The translations under genes were made by a program, and so were the position numbers. Below are positions 6,981 through 14,117 of a DNA stretch of 38,457 bases, one piece after another (position 1 is the stretch's first letter; every line of letters starts with the position of its first letter). Origin of the DNA: an uncultured Oscillospiraceae bacterium (lineage in GTDB: Bacteria > Bacillota_A > Clostridia > Oscillospirales > Oscillospiraceae); the NCBI GenBank assembly GCA_900770015.1, contig CAAGIU010000229.1, forward strand, positions 1-38,457. Direction: 5' to 3'. Below the pieces are notes generated by a model. The model was not told where the DNA came from and ran no database searches. It saw only the letters and a list, made by a program, of their open reading frames with translations.

Positions 6981-9082
6981 CTGCCGCCTTTCTTCACTGG
7001 AAACTCCAGCTTGAAATTTACATACTTGCCGCCTGTGTCATCCAAGAGAACCACCGCGTCATAGATTTTGCCCGTCTTTTCACTGTAAAGCCCGGACATA
7101 GAAACACGACCCTCTTTGAGAAGGGCCGCGGCAACGGATTTTGTGATACTTTTCTTTTTGCTGCTGAAAAACCGGTTATCCTTCCAGAGAGCAAAGGAGC
7201 AATCCCGGTTATCACAAAAGAAACCCTTTTTACCCTCATACACGGAAGCACCGCAGCGGGGGCAGGTGCCCACCGCTTCACGCCGGTTTTCTCCGGCTTG
7301 GGGAAACAAATGGAGAAACCGTTCTTCCGGAGCTGTATGCGCCTTGACAAGCGACCGGCCCATATCGGCAATACCGTCCATAAAGGTTGCCGCCTTAATT
7401 TCTCCGCGCTCCACCTGTTTCAGCATGGACTCCCATTCCGCAGTGAGCATCGGAGATTTGATATTCTCCGGCAGTACCGCAATCAGGTTGACACCTTTTT
7501 CGGTAGGGATAAGCTGCTTTTTCTTTCGCTGCACAAATCCGGTTGCCACCAGTTTTTCCAGGGTCGCGGCACGAGTAGCCGGTGTACCAAGTCCCTTACG
7601 CTCTGCATCCTCCGGTATATTCTCAGCTCCGGCAGTTTCCATAGCCGCCAGAAGGGAATCTTCCGTATAGTGTTTGGGAGGGGTGGTTTTTCCTTCCCGG
7701 ATACCGGCAGATACATTTTCAAAGGTCTGGCCCTGCTTCAGCTCCGGCAGTGCGGTATCCTCGTTGTCCTCTTTCTCAGATTTGGCCTGTTTCAACCCCG
7801 CACGGAAAAGATGCTCGATTTCTTTCCACCCAGACTGCAACACCGTTTTTCCCTTTGCGGTAAAGGAATTCCCGGCACAGCTCAGTGTGGCCGTGACTGC
7901 CTCAAACCGATGGGGCTGAGCGGTCGCACAGAGAAGCCTTGCGGCAATCAGCATCAGCACATCCCGCTCCCCGGCAGGAAGATCAGACAGATCCATCTTT
8001 GCGATCTCCACTGTGGGAATGATTGCATGGTGATCGGTGACTTTGCTGCCATCGGTCACGCGGTCAATATCCGGCTCGCCAGCACAGCCTTTGCCAAAGG
8101 GCATATTGTCTCGCAGCCAGAGAATCAGAGAGGCAGCGGTGGTCTGCATATCCTCAGTCAAAAACTGGCTGTCTGTGCGGGGATAGGTCGCCAGTTTCTT
8201 CTCATAGAGGGATTGCAGATAGTCAAGGGTCTGCTGAGCCGTGTATCCATAAATGCGGTTACACTCCCTCTGCAAAGTTGTCAGGTCATAGAGGCGGGGC
8301 GGCTGCACCGTTTTGATTTGCTTTTCGACTGAAAGGACAGAGGCAGACTGCCCACGACAATCCTCACAGATTATCGCAGCCTCACGCTTCTCCGCCAGCT
8401 TTTCACCCGAAGCAGTGAAACCACCGCAAGTAATCTCCGGCACATAGAAAGGCTGGCTCGTAAATGCCTGAATATCCGCTTCCCGCTGCACCAAAAGCGC
8501 CAGTATCGGGGACATGACACGCCCCACATTCAGAGTCGCACCATACAAAACAGAAAACAGCCTGGTCGCATTGATACCAATCAGCCAGTCCGCACCGGCC
8601 CGGCAGACTGCCGCATCATAGAGGCGGTCATAATCACTCCCAGGACGCAGATGTTCAAAGCCGTCCCGGATGGCGGCGTCCTCCATACTGGAAATCCAAA
8701 GTCGTTCCATCGGCTTTTTACAGCCTGCGTATTCATAGACCAGACGGAAGATCAGCTCACCTTCGCGCCCGGCGTCAGTGGCACATACAACAGAATCCAC
8801 CCGTTTGTCTTTCATCAGCCGGCACAGAAGATCAAGTTGCGTTTTCTTGTCCTTTGGCACTTTATATTTCCATTCTCCCGGCAGGATCGGCAGGTCCTCA
8901 TACCGCCATTTCGCGTACTGCTCGCCGTAGGCTTCCGGCTGGGCCAGCTCCAGAAGATGCCCCACGCACCAGCTCACCAGATACCCGCTGCCCTCCAAAT
9001 AGCCGTTCTTTTTCTCGTTCGCACCCAATACCGCTGCCAATGACATCGCAACGGAGGGCTTTTCCGCAATTACCAGCTTCAT
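6977..9082 (-). CDS. topB: DNA topoisomerase III (type IA)
   Basis: The second ATG (9082) is favoured over 9088 because it is eight bases after GGAGG and gives the usual N-terminus MKLVIAEKPSVAMSLAAVLG. 701 residues. The Toprim part includes ATDAGREGELIFRLVYEYAG. The catalytic tyrosine lies in LATYPRTDSQFL (Tyr300). LGTPATRAATLEKLV is a conserved type IA motif. A zinc-ribbon (CPRCGASVYEGKKGFFC) follows near residue 610. Type IA enzymes relax or decatenate single-stranded DNA regions, and such genes are typical of CTn-type ICEs where they may act on the transferred strand. It overlaps the Cys-VLP gene at its 3' end. Confidence 0.96.
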   Translation of the reverse strand: MKLVIAEKPSVAMSLAAVLGANEKKNGYLEGSGYLVSWCVGHLLELAQPEAYGEQYAKWRYEDLPILPGEWKYKVPKDKKTQLDLLCRLMKDKRVDSVVCATDAGREGELIFRLVYEYAGCKKPMERLWISSMEDAAIRDGFEHLRPGSDYDRLYDAAVCRAGADWLIGINATRLFSVLYGATLNVGRVMSPILALLVQREADIQAFTSQPFYVPEITCGGFTASGEKLAEKREAAIICEDCRGQSASVLSVEKQIKTVQPPRLYDLTTLQRECNRIYGYTAQQTLDYLQSLYEKKLATYPRTDSQFLTEDMQTTAASLILWLRDNMPFGKGCAGEPDIDRVTDGSKVTDHHAIIPTVEIAKMDLSDLPAGERDVLMLIAARLLCATAQPHRFEAVTATLSCAGNSFTAKGKTVLQSGWKEIEHLFRAGLKQAKSEKEDNEDTALPELKQGQTFENVSAGIREGKTTPPKHYTEDSLLAAMETAGAENIPEDAERKGLGTPATRAATLEKLVATGFVQRKKKQLIPTEKGVNLIAVLPENIKSPMLTAEWESMLKQVERGEIKAATFMDGIADMGRSLVKAHTAPEERFLHLFPQAGENRREAVGTCPRCGASVYEGKKGFFCDNRDCSFALWKDNRFFSSKKKSITKSVAAALLKEGRVSMSGLYSEKTGKIYDAVVLLDDTGGKYVNFKLEFPVKKGGR

Positions 9083-9097
9083 TTTCATTGCCTCCTT

Positions 9098-10123
9098 TTA
9101 TAAACTGGGGTCGCTTTTGGATTTCTGCTTTGCAAGGTCCGTTTTGTCTTCTTGCTGCTGTACCTGCTTTTTCTTATCCGCAAGCTGTTCCAAAAGTCCC
9201 TTCTCCTGTTTTCTTCCTAAGGTCTTGGTGGCGCGGTCATAATACTGGACCTTATCAGAAAGCCTCTCTGCCGGAGCAACCTGTGTAGCATTGATTTCCT
9301 TCACCATATCCTCCAGCTCTCTTGTCTGCATATTCCCATTGTCCGGAATGATTAGCAGCTCGTGGATGGATGATGGGAGAATATAATAATTGGCACCAAT
9401 CAGTTCGCCGATCTTTTCCGCCACACCATCCCGTGCTAAAACTCCGGCGCCATTGACTTTGCCTTGATTTGTCAGCACATACATAGGTACTTGTTCTACA
9501 TCTAAAGGCTCTGTTTTTGAAAAGAGATTTTCGGGCTCTGCAGAGAACATGATTTCCGACATCACATCATCCATGCGATAAAAGCAAACAGGGTTTCGTT
9601 TGTTTTCAGCCAGAACTGCATCCTGATGAAGCTGTCCTTTTGAAACACCCCAGGCTTTTAGCAGGCTGTCTGTTATAACAGCAGAAGCAACTCCTTCATC
9701 ATCTTTCATTATCTCGACCCCATAAATGGCCACAAGGTTGCCGCAAGGAGTGGAAGGTTTGTCCTTCAAATACGCTTGGTTGCGTTCCGGATCACAGAGC
9801 TTAATGAAAAGCATCGGTTTTGCCTCGCCATAATCGGCAAACTTTGGCACCTCAAAAGGTATTCGATCTCCGTAGTCAGTCTGTATTTTGGCAATTTCCT
9901 GCATCACGGAAACTAAAGAACGACCACCGTCCACTTGATCGGCATATGGTTCCAGATAAATTGTCGGTGCTGTTTTGTCCCCACTTTTATGAATGATCAA
10001 CCCGGTTAGATTCCGGTCATTGCTTTTCGTTATTTTTTCGATAGATACATCTGCGTCCTGATACTCCAAAGGCAGATATTCCCTGATATGTTCTTTGATG
10101 TATTCAGCAAAGTCTCGATTCAA
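9098..10123 (-). CDS. DUF5688-family protein with shared C-terminal tail
   Basis: TTG 10123 is preceded by GGAGGG at good spacing. 341 residues, soluble. Motifs such as LVAIYGVEIMKDDEGVASAV and ITDSLLKAWGVSKGQLHQDA, then NYYILPSSIHELLIIPDNG, are typical of DUF5688, a family common in clostridial genomes and ICEs with no known activity. The end (KGLLEQLADKKKQ, then a Gln/Lys-rich stretch ending DPSL) is one of the clearest copies of the element-wide tail. It lies directly upstream of topB. Confidence 0.8.
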   Translation of the reverse strand: MNRDFAEYIKEHIREYLPLEYQDADVSIEKITKSNDRNLTGLIIHKSGDKTAPTIYLEPYADQVDGGRSLVSVMQEIAKIQTDYGDRIPFEVPKFADYGEAKPMLFIKLCDPERNQAYLKDKPSTPCGNLVAIYGVEIMKDDEGVASAVITDSLLKAWGVSKGQLHQDAVLAENKRNPVCFYRMDDVMSEIMFSAEPENLFSKTEPLDVEQVPMYVLTNQGKVNGAGVLARDGVAEKIGELIGANYYILPSSIHELLIIPDNGNMQTRELEDMVKEINATQVAPAERLSDKVQYYDRATKTLGRKQEKGLLEQLADKKKQVQQQEDKTDLAKQKSKSDPSL

Positions 10124-10140
10124 TAATTTCCCTCCATTTC

Positions 10141-10731
10141 CTATAAGCTCGATTCATTCCTGCCGGCCTGCTTTGCTTTAGTCTGAACAGGTTCCTTTTT
10201 CTGCATCTGTTCCCGATGATCCGAAAGGTGCTTCAGAACTCCTTCTCTTGTTGTCGTCTGTTTATCATCCATAGCATTTTCCTTTGCCAGATTTTCACGC
10301 TGGGTAGCCAAATCAAAGCAGGTCAGATAGGCGTGATAGTCACCCTGACCGGGAGAGCAACGCAGACAGTAACGGTAATTCTCTGTTTCAATGATGTATC
10401 CATAATTCTGCCGCCAGCCACCATCAATTTTGCCGCCATGCTCATAGCAAAAGCGGCTCATGGATCTTAAATCCTTTAAGACATTATCTCGAAGCCGATC
10501 GACTACCTGAGTTAGTTCTTCTTTGAACGCAGAGCTGTTCAGACTTTCCTCACCGCGGGGGTGCCAAGTATGCCAAAATTCCTTACCGCTTTGTCCAAAA
10601 TCAATACGGATATGACCGATAGTACCCATCTGTTTATCAAGATCCGACGTCTGAGCATAAAAAATATCCGCTTCGTCATTGGAAGCAGGCTGTATAGCGA
10701 ACTTGAATGGTTCTTTTCTTACGTTCACCAT
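10141..10731 (-). CDS. Conserved ICE protein of unknown function with shared tail
   Basis: 196 residues from ATG 10731, with GGAGG upstream. The core is a compact domain: FYAQTSDLDKQMGTIGHIRI, then FWHTWHPRGEESLNSSAFKE and YRYCLRCSPGQGDYHAYLTC. I do not recognise the fold. It may belong to the LPD (large polyvalent-associated) group, but that is a guess. The tail EGVLKHLSDHREQMQKK continues with a Lys/Gln stretch ending NESSL, like the neighbouring DUF5688 protein. It follows the DUF3789 gene by 5 bp and is probably cotranscribed with it and topB. Confidence 0.78.
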   Translation of the reverse strand: MVNVRKEPFKFAIQPASNDEADIFYAQTSDLDKQMGTIGHIRIDFGQSGKEFWHTWHPRGEESLNSSAFKEELTQVVDRLRDNVLKDLRSMSRFCYEHGGKIDGGWRQNYGYIIETENYRYCLRCSPGQGDYHAYLTCFDLATQRENLAKENAMDDKQTTTREGVLKHLSDHREQMQKKEPVQTKAKQAGRNESSL

Positions 10732-10736
10732 CGTAG

Positions 10737-10865
10737 CTATTTCCTCCTTCTCGTTTTCTCCATCTGTTCATCTTCATGCTTTCCGGCTTGCATAAGGCAC
10801 ACGAGTGTAACACCCGCCACCGTGCCGGCTCCGAAGCAGAACAGGTGTGTTACCAAGTTCCACAT
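10737..10865 (-). CDS. DUF3789-type small membrane protein
   Basis: A 42-residue protein. ATG 10865 follows GGAGG by seven bases. Longer open frames would begin inside the terminator hairpin and are unlikely. One membrane helix (MWNLVTHLFCFGAGTVAGVT to LVCLMQAG) is followed by a short charged tail (KHEDEQMEKTRRRK). This matches DUF3789, a small family found in clostridial ICEs. Its role is unknown. It lies after a terminator and at the head of the DUF5688-topB gene run. Confidence 0.8.
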   Translation of the reverse strand: MWNLVTHLFCFGAGTVAGVTLVCLMQAGKHEDEQMEKTRRRK

Positions 10866-10888
10866 AAAATCGCCTCCTTGTTTCAGAG

Positions 10889-10925
10889 TAAAAGAAAAAC
10901 GCGAGGGTTTTTGACCTTCGCGTTT
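10889..10925 (-). terminator. Rho-independent terminator after the SLOG gene
   Basis: On the minus strand, AACGCGAAGG and CCCTCGCGTT form a hairpin (10898-10924) with a short A-rich loop, followed by TTTTTCTTT (10889-10897). It begins 25 bp after the SLOG stop codon and ends 24 bp before the DUF3789 start. It fits a single-gene transcript from the promoter at 11488-11516. Confidence 0.85.
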
Positions 10926-10949
10926 CAAAGCATCATGTTCAGTTGTAAA

Positions 10950-11444
10950 TCAGCGTCCCGGTATGATGATCTCCGGTCCGACAGGAATTTCGCGCAGTTC
11001 TTTCCGCAGTTGATGTGCAAATCGGATTGTTCGCACGGTACCGCCTTTTTCCCGCCCATCATATACCGCAATCACACGGTCAGAGTGTTCCACCATATAG
11101 CGGTTCCTATGGGAATAGACACTGGGGTTATATTCCTGCTGCATAACGACAACCTCTGCGCAGGCTTCCAGCATTTCATAGGTCTGTGGCCTTTCTTTCA
11201 GGTTTTCCAGTCTCTTTTGATATGGAATAACAGCAATGATCTCCAGCGCCGGGTTGGATTTCTTCTTTTCCATGACAAGCTCTACAAAATACTGGTCTGC
11301 ACCTTCTGCAAAGCCGCTCATAAAACGAGTAAAGCCGTCATTAATCGCAGCTTCAATTTCTTTCTGTAAAGCAGCTTTGATATGACTGACCTCATTTTGT
11401 GGCAGATCTCTGTGCCCGGTAACGCAACAAGTTTTTCCTTCCAT
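10950..11444 (-). CDS. SLOG/DUF1273-type nucleotide-binding protein
   Basis: ATG 11444 follows GGAGGG by six bases. The upstream Met at 11489 has no ribosome site. 164 residues. It begins KTCCVTGHRDLP, typical of the DUF1273 branch of the DprA/SLOG Rossmann-like fold. FMSGFAEGADQYFVELVMEK carries the glycine-rich GxAxGAD loop, and DRVIAVYDGREKGGTVRTIR supplies the second conserved strand and GGT loop. SLOG proteins bind nucleotides or nucleic acids, and several act in stress or conflict systems. It has its own promoter and terminator and is divergent from the XRE regulator, so it may be controlled by it. Confidence 0.88.
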   Translation of the reverse strand: MEGKTCCVTGHRDLPQNEVSHIKAALQKEIEAAINDGFTRFMSGFAEGADQYFVELVMEKKKSNPALEIIAVIPYQKRLENLKERPQTYEMLEACAEVVVMQQEYNPSVYSHRNRYMVEHSDRVIAVYDGREKGGTVRTIRFAHQLRKELREIPVGPEIIIPGR

Positions 11445-11487
11445 TTCATTCCCTCCGTGCGATAGTTTTAATATTTCACTCACCCAC

Positions 11488-11516
11488 ATAGTAATAGATT
11501 TAATTTAGCAAGTCAA
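11488..11516 (-). promoter_or_regulatory. Sigma-A-type promoter of the SLOG gene
   Basis: On the minus strand, TTGACT (11516-11511) and TACTAT (11493-11488) are separated by exactly 17 bases. This is a good vegetative promoter about 45 bp upstream of the SLOG start codon. The -10 hexamer overlaps one arm of the 10-bp inverted repeat described next. Confidence 0.8.
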
Positions 11517-11574
11517 CGTAAATACCCTCTTTCTATTTGCGGATAATAAGGATACGTGAGGTACAATCTATTAC
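11491..11574. promoter_or_regulatory. Candidate operator: 10-bp inverted repeat in the divergent XRE-SLOG region
   Basis: GTAATAGATT (11491-11500) and AATCTATTAC (11565-11574) are perfect reverse complements, 64 bp apart. One arm overlaps the -10 of the SLOG promoter. The other lies 9 bp before the XRE ribosome site and overlaps TACAAT (11562-11567), a possible -10 for the XRE gene. This is the arrangement expected for a regulator that controls both itself and its divergent neighbour. Binding is inferred. Confidence 0.55.
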
Positions 11575-11593
11575 AGAATGGGAGGTGAAAGCG

Positions 11594-11908
11594 ATGTATG
11601 AAGATTTTGTCCCGGAACGGCTCGCAAAGCTGCGAACACAAAAGGGTGTATCTGCACGCGACATGTCCCTGTCGCTGGGACAGGCAAACAACTATATCAA
11701 CAACATCGAAAATAAGAAGTCACTTCCTGCCATGCAGTCCTTCTTCTATATCTGCGAATACCTGGGTGTGACACCTCAGGAGTTCTTTGACGAAGGAAAC
11801 GCATACCCGGAAACTCTGAAAGAGTTTATCGCAGAGGCAAAACGGCTTGATCCAAAGTCGATGGAATACATTCTTGGCATTATGAAGGAACTGAACAGCA
11901 AAAGGTAA
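11594..11908 (+). CDS. XRE-family transcriptional regulator
   Basis: The start is ATG 11594, six bases after GGAGGTG. The GTG-initiated frame from 11537 has no ribosome site. 104 residues. The N-terminal helix-turn-helix reads RLAKLRTQKGVSARDMSLSL then NNYINNIENKKSLPAMQSFF, a classic XRE/Cro layout. The C-terminal half (EFIAEAKRLDPKSMEYILGI) probably dimerises. It is the only clear intact plus-strand gene inside the ICE backbone, divergent from the SLOG gene and followed at once by its own terminator. It is a candidate autorepressor and switch. Confidence 0.93.
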   Translation: MYEDFVPERLAKLRTQKGVSARDMSLSLGQANNYINNIENKKSLPAMQSFFYICEYLGVTPQEFFDEGNAYPETLKEFIAEAKRLDPKSMEYILGIMKELNSKR

Positions 11909-11934
11909 AGCGGCCAGCGTTGGCCGCTTTTTTT
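11907..11934 (+). terminator. Rho-independent terminator of the XRE gene (also stops the dut side)
   Basis: AAAGCGGCCA (11907-11916) and TGGCCGCTTT (11921-11930) form a perfect 10-bp stem with a GCGT loop, followed by a run of T bases to 11934. It overlaps the XRE stop codon. The reverse strand is also followed by TTTACCTTTT, so it can insulate the regulator from the dut transcript as well. Bases 11935-12011 hold nothing else I can identify. Confidence 0.92.
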
Positions 11935-12011
11935 ACCTTTTATTGTACCCTGCAACGGGTGGAATATGATTTTTTCCTATACCGGCGATTATCCAAGAAT
12001 TAGTCAGGATT

Positions 12012-12425
12012 TTATTTTCCCGTGCTTCCAAATCCATTTTCACCCCGTTCAGGGCCTAAATCCGTAACAAAATCGGCAATTACAACAGGTGTAATTACAA
12101 GCTGTCCCACCCGTGCACCTTTGGGAATAAAGCGGGGCTGGTTGCTTACATTGCTGATGATTGCATGGATCTCTCCGCGATAGCCGGAATCCACAGGGGG
12201 CAACTCACAGACCACGCCCTTGACCGCCATACTGCTGCGGGGAAACACATAGCCGGCATAACCGTCCGGTACCTCGATCCCAAATCCAAGCGGTACCTTT
12301 GCGATCTCACCCGGCTGCAAGGTGCAGTCATAAGGCATATACACATCCGCACCGGCATCATTCCCGTGGGGTCGGAAAGGACGGCAGCCGTCCTTCACCC
12401 CAAAATCTATGAGCTTTATCTTCAT
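12012..12425 (-). CDS. dut: dUTP diphosphatase
   Basis: ATG 12425 follows GGAGG and overlaps the thyX stop as ATGA. The longer frame to 12530 lies inside thyX. 137 residues with the five trimeric dUTPase motifs in order: DAGADVYMP (23-31), PRSSMAVKG (62-70), VDSGYRGEI (78-86), GARVGQLVI (103-111) and RGENGFGSTG (127-136, the nucleotide-closing P-loop-like motif). It converts dUTP to dUMP, the substrate of the ThyX encoded just upstream. Phages and ICEs carry dut to keep uracil out of their DNA. Confidence 0.95.
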   Translation of the reverse strand: MKIKLIDFGVKDGCRPFRPHGNDAGADVYMPYDCTLQPGEIAKVPLGFGIEVPDGYAGYVFPRSSMAVKGVVCELPPVDSGYRGEIHAIISNVSNQPRFIPKGARVGQLVITPVVIADFVTDLGPERGENGFGSTGK

Positions 12426-13189
12426 GCGCCGCCTCCTTCCAGGAGTGCCGGATAGTCCTCTTTCAGAATGTCGAATGGTGTCATACCGGCATCCATACAC
12501 TTCCCGCAGGTCATTTTTTCCTCCAGGCATTTATCCCGCTGGCAGAAAGATCCGGTAAGACCAGGTGCAAACAATGTGGGGGTGATAGCGAAAAGCTCCT
12601 GCCAGACCTTCAGGAGTACAATGCGGGTTTCGTCTGTATTGCGCCGGCACACGCGCTGACCAATCATGTGTTTCCATTGATACGGCGTAGCACAGATGAT
12701 CAGGACATTTCTTAGACCCTGGGGCGTAGCATAGCCCGCTGCGTCATGGCCGATACCTGCGGAACATAGCTGCTCATAGCAATCCATATCGGATTGGCAA
12801 CTTTTCAGGTACAGCTCCCGGACGCATTCAGGGGCAGTCAGAATCTCATAAGGAACTGCAAAATCCCCCTGACCGGTATAGTTGCTGTATTGCAGCGACG
12901 CACTCATAAATTTCACTTCATTCTGGTGCCTGGTGATCTGTGCCAGGAAGCGGCGGCTGGCTCCCACAATTGCAACTGTAATTACTGCAAATTTCTGGAC
13001 AGTGGGGTGCGGCAAGGCGCTGATCGCTTCCAATGTGGTATCATTGAAAGACTTTTCATAGAGCGCCAACAGATCCTCCATCGTGCCGATCCGGTGTCCC
13101 TGCTGGGTGAGCCGGGCCGCAAAGACCATGTTTTTCTCTGCCTCTTTAATGGCCGCGCAGTTCAAAATCTTTACTTCAATTCGGTTGAT
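12422..13189 (-). CDS. thyX: FAD-dependent thymidylate synthase, atypical motif
   Basis: Makes dTMP from dUMP using FAD, NADPH and methylenetetrahydrofolate. The first normal start (TTG 13165) would cut off the first beta strand. The in-frame ATC at 13189, nine bases after AAGGAGG, gives NRIEVKILNCAAIKEAEKN and a 255-residue protein, so a non-AUG start is proposed. The ThyX signature RHRxxSxxxxSxR is degenerate here: it reads RHQNEVKFMSASLQYS, with Gln in place of the third-position Arg, one extra residue and Gln before Tyr. The C-terminal part (KHMIGQRVCRRNTDETRIVL, then FCQRDKCLEEKMTCGKC) is typical. It is coupled to dut downstream and to the Nmad1-like gene upstream. Confidence 0.85.
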   Translation of the reverse strand: MNRIEVKILNCAAIKEAEKNMVFAARLTQQGHRIGTMEDLLALYEKSFNDTTLEAISALPHPTVQKFAVITVAIVGASRRFLAQITRHQNEVKFMSASLQYSNYTGQGDFAVPYEILTAPECVRELYLKSCQSDMDCYEQLCSAGIGHDAAGYATPQGLRNVLIICATPYQWKHMIGQRVCRRNTDETRIVLLKVWQELFAITPTLFAPGLTGSFCQRDKCLEEKMTCGKCMDAGMTPFDILKEDYPALLEGGGA

Positions 13190-13502
13190 CGGTATGTCCC
13201 TCCTTTACAACAGCTTTCAGTAAAAACAGGTAGTTGAGACTGTCTGTGATCTTTTCATTCCATGTATCCATGTCATAGCTCACATGGTCGGCAAAGCACA
13301 TGTCATACAGGGAAACGATATGCTTCGCCAGCATCCCGGCAAGAGCTCTGGCCGGCGTTGTATGCTGCAAAGCTGCCGCAGCCTTGAAAGCGCCCAGCCG
13401 GTCGGTATCATCCCCGGTGTATTCTTTGGTTTTCTGTTGCAGAATGGCGGCGCAGAGTGCCACCTGCTCGTCAAAAACAGTGTTGACTTCATTTTGTGTA
13501 AT
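13176..13502 (-). CDS. Nmad1/DUF1599-like nucleotide-related small protein
   Basis: No ATG is in frame near the ribosome site. AAGGAGGG (13510-13517) lies seven bases before an in-frame ATT at 13502, giving TQNEVNTVFDEQVALCAAIL onward, 108 residues. The next normal start is GTG 13463, without a ribosome site. The pattern KTKEYTGDDTDRLGAFKAAA, then ALAGMLAKHIVSLYDM and WNEKITDSLNYLFLLKAVV, resembles the all-alpha MazG-like Nmad1/DUF1599/DUF6378 group found in phage nucleotide metabolism. The assignment is by pattern and tentative. The stop overlaps the start of thyX, and dut follows. Confidence 0.65.
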   Translation of the reverse strand: MTQNEVNTVFDEQVALCAAILQQKTKEYTGDDTDRLGAFKAAAALQHTTPARALAGMLAKHIVSLYDMCFADHVSYDMDTWNEKITDSLNYLFLLKAVVKEGHTDQPN

Positions 13503-13571
13503 ATAGCATCCCTCCTTATGTGCATTAAAAAATGAAATTGTCCCGCTTTTCCTTTATTGTTTGGGACAGAT

Positions 13572-14054
13572 CTATGCAGTGGGCAAATAGATCCAGTCGT
13601 GCATCAAGCACACGCTGGGCTCGTCCTCTCTGGGAACCAGGCGATAGACGCACTCGCCGTACACGGTCCGTTTGTCCTCGATCTCCATGCCATAGGCTTT
13701 ATAAAAGCGGTATTCCAGATTGGAAATAATGCAACGCAGAGTTTGCAGCGCCTCACGCTGGGAGCTCACAATCAGCTCCCGGTCAATGCTCCGTTTCAAG
13801 GCCAACAGGGATTTGTAAAGCTGTACCTCTGTGCGGTAGGGGCGGCAGTTTCGCTTCTCCAGCCAGCCGCAGAAGGCCACCGGTCCGCTTTCAATCAGCT
13901 CACGATCCGGGTGATAATAACCGTAGCAGTCCAGGTTGGCGGTGTTCAGAAGATAGAGCATTTCCTTGATCTCGTTCTCCGGCATATCATAGAACCGAAG
14001 CAGAGAGCGGTAGAGATGAACATATCCGGGAATCGGAACAATGGTGTTTACCAT
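13572..14054 (-). CDS. Conserved ICE protein of unknown function
   Basis: The start is ATG 14054, about seven bases after GGAGG. An upstream ATG at 14066 overlaps that ribosome site. 160 residues, soluble and Leu/Tyr/Arg-rich: LYRSLLRFYDMPENEIKEML, then LYKSLLALKRSIDRELIVSS and LRCIISNLEYRFYKAYGMEI. It looks mostly helical. I recognise no domain or catalytic motif. It lies between the adhesin-sortase gene (ending at 14118) and the nucleotide-metabolism genes, probably in the same transcript. It lacks the element's shared C-terminal tail. Confidence 0.75.
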   Translation of the reverse strand: MVNTIVPIPGYVHLYRSLLRFYDMPENEIKEMLYLLNTANLDCYGYYHPDRELIESGPVAFCGWLEKRNCRPYRTEVQLYKSLLALKRSIDRELIVSSQREALQTLRCIISNLEYRFYKAYGMEIEDKRTVYGECVYRLVPREDEPSVCLMHDWIYLPTA

Positions 14055-14077
14055 ATCAAAATCCTCCATAAACAGCA

Positions 14078-14103
14078 GGTGCGGGAGCAAATGCCCCCGC
14101 ACC
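14078..14103. repeat. Hairpin between the adhesin-sortase gene and the next gene
   Basis: GGTGCGGG (14078-14085) and CCCGCACC (14096-14103) form an 8-bp GC-rich stem with a 10-base loop. Neither side has a U-tract, so it is not an efficient terminator. It lies in the 63-bp gap after the giant adhesin gene and may stabilise the upstream mRNA or lower downstream expression. Confidence 0.45.
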
Positions 14104-14117
14104 GGTTATCAAAATAT

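Noticed and set aside
6764..8332. 522-codon plus-strand frame opposite topB.
   Set aside because: It is antisense to a clear topoisomerase III with all its motifs, and no plausible start site or domain is visible.
12426..12530. Longer start for dut at 12530.
   Set aside because: It lies inside thyX. The ATG at 12425 has a proper GGAGG and gives the normal dUTPase N-terminus.
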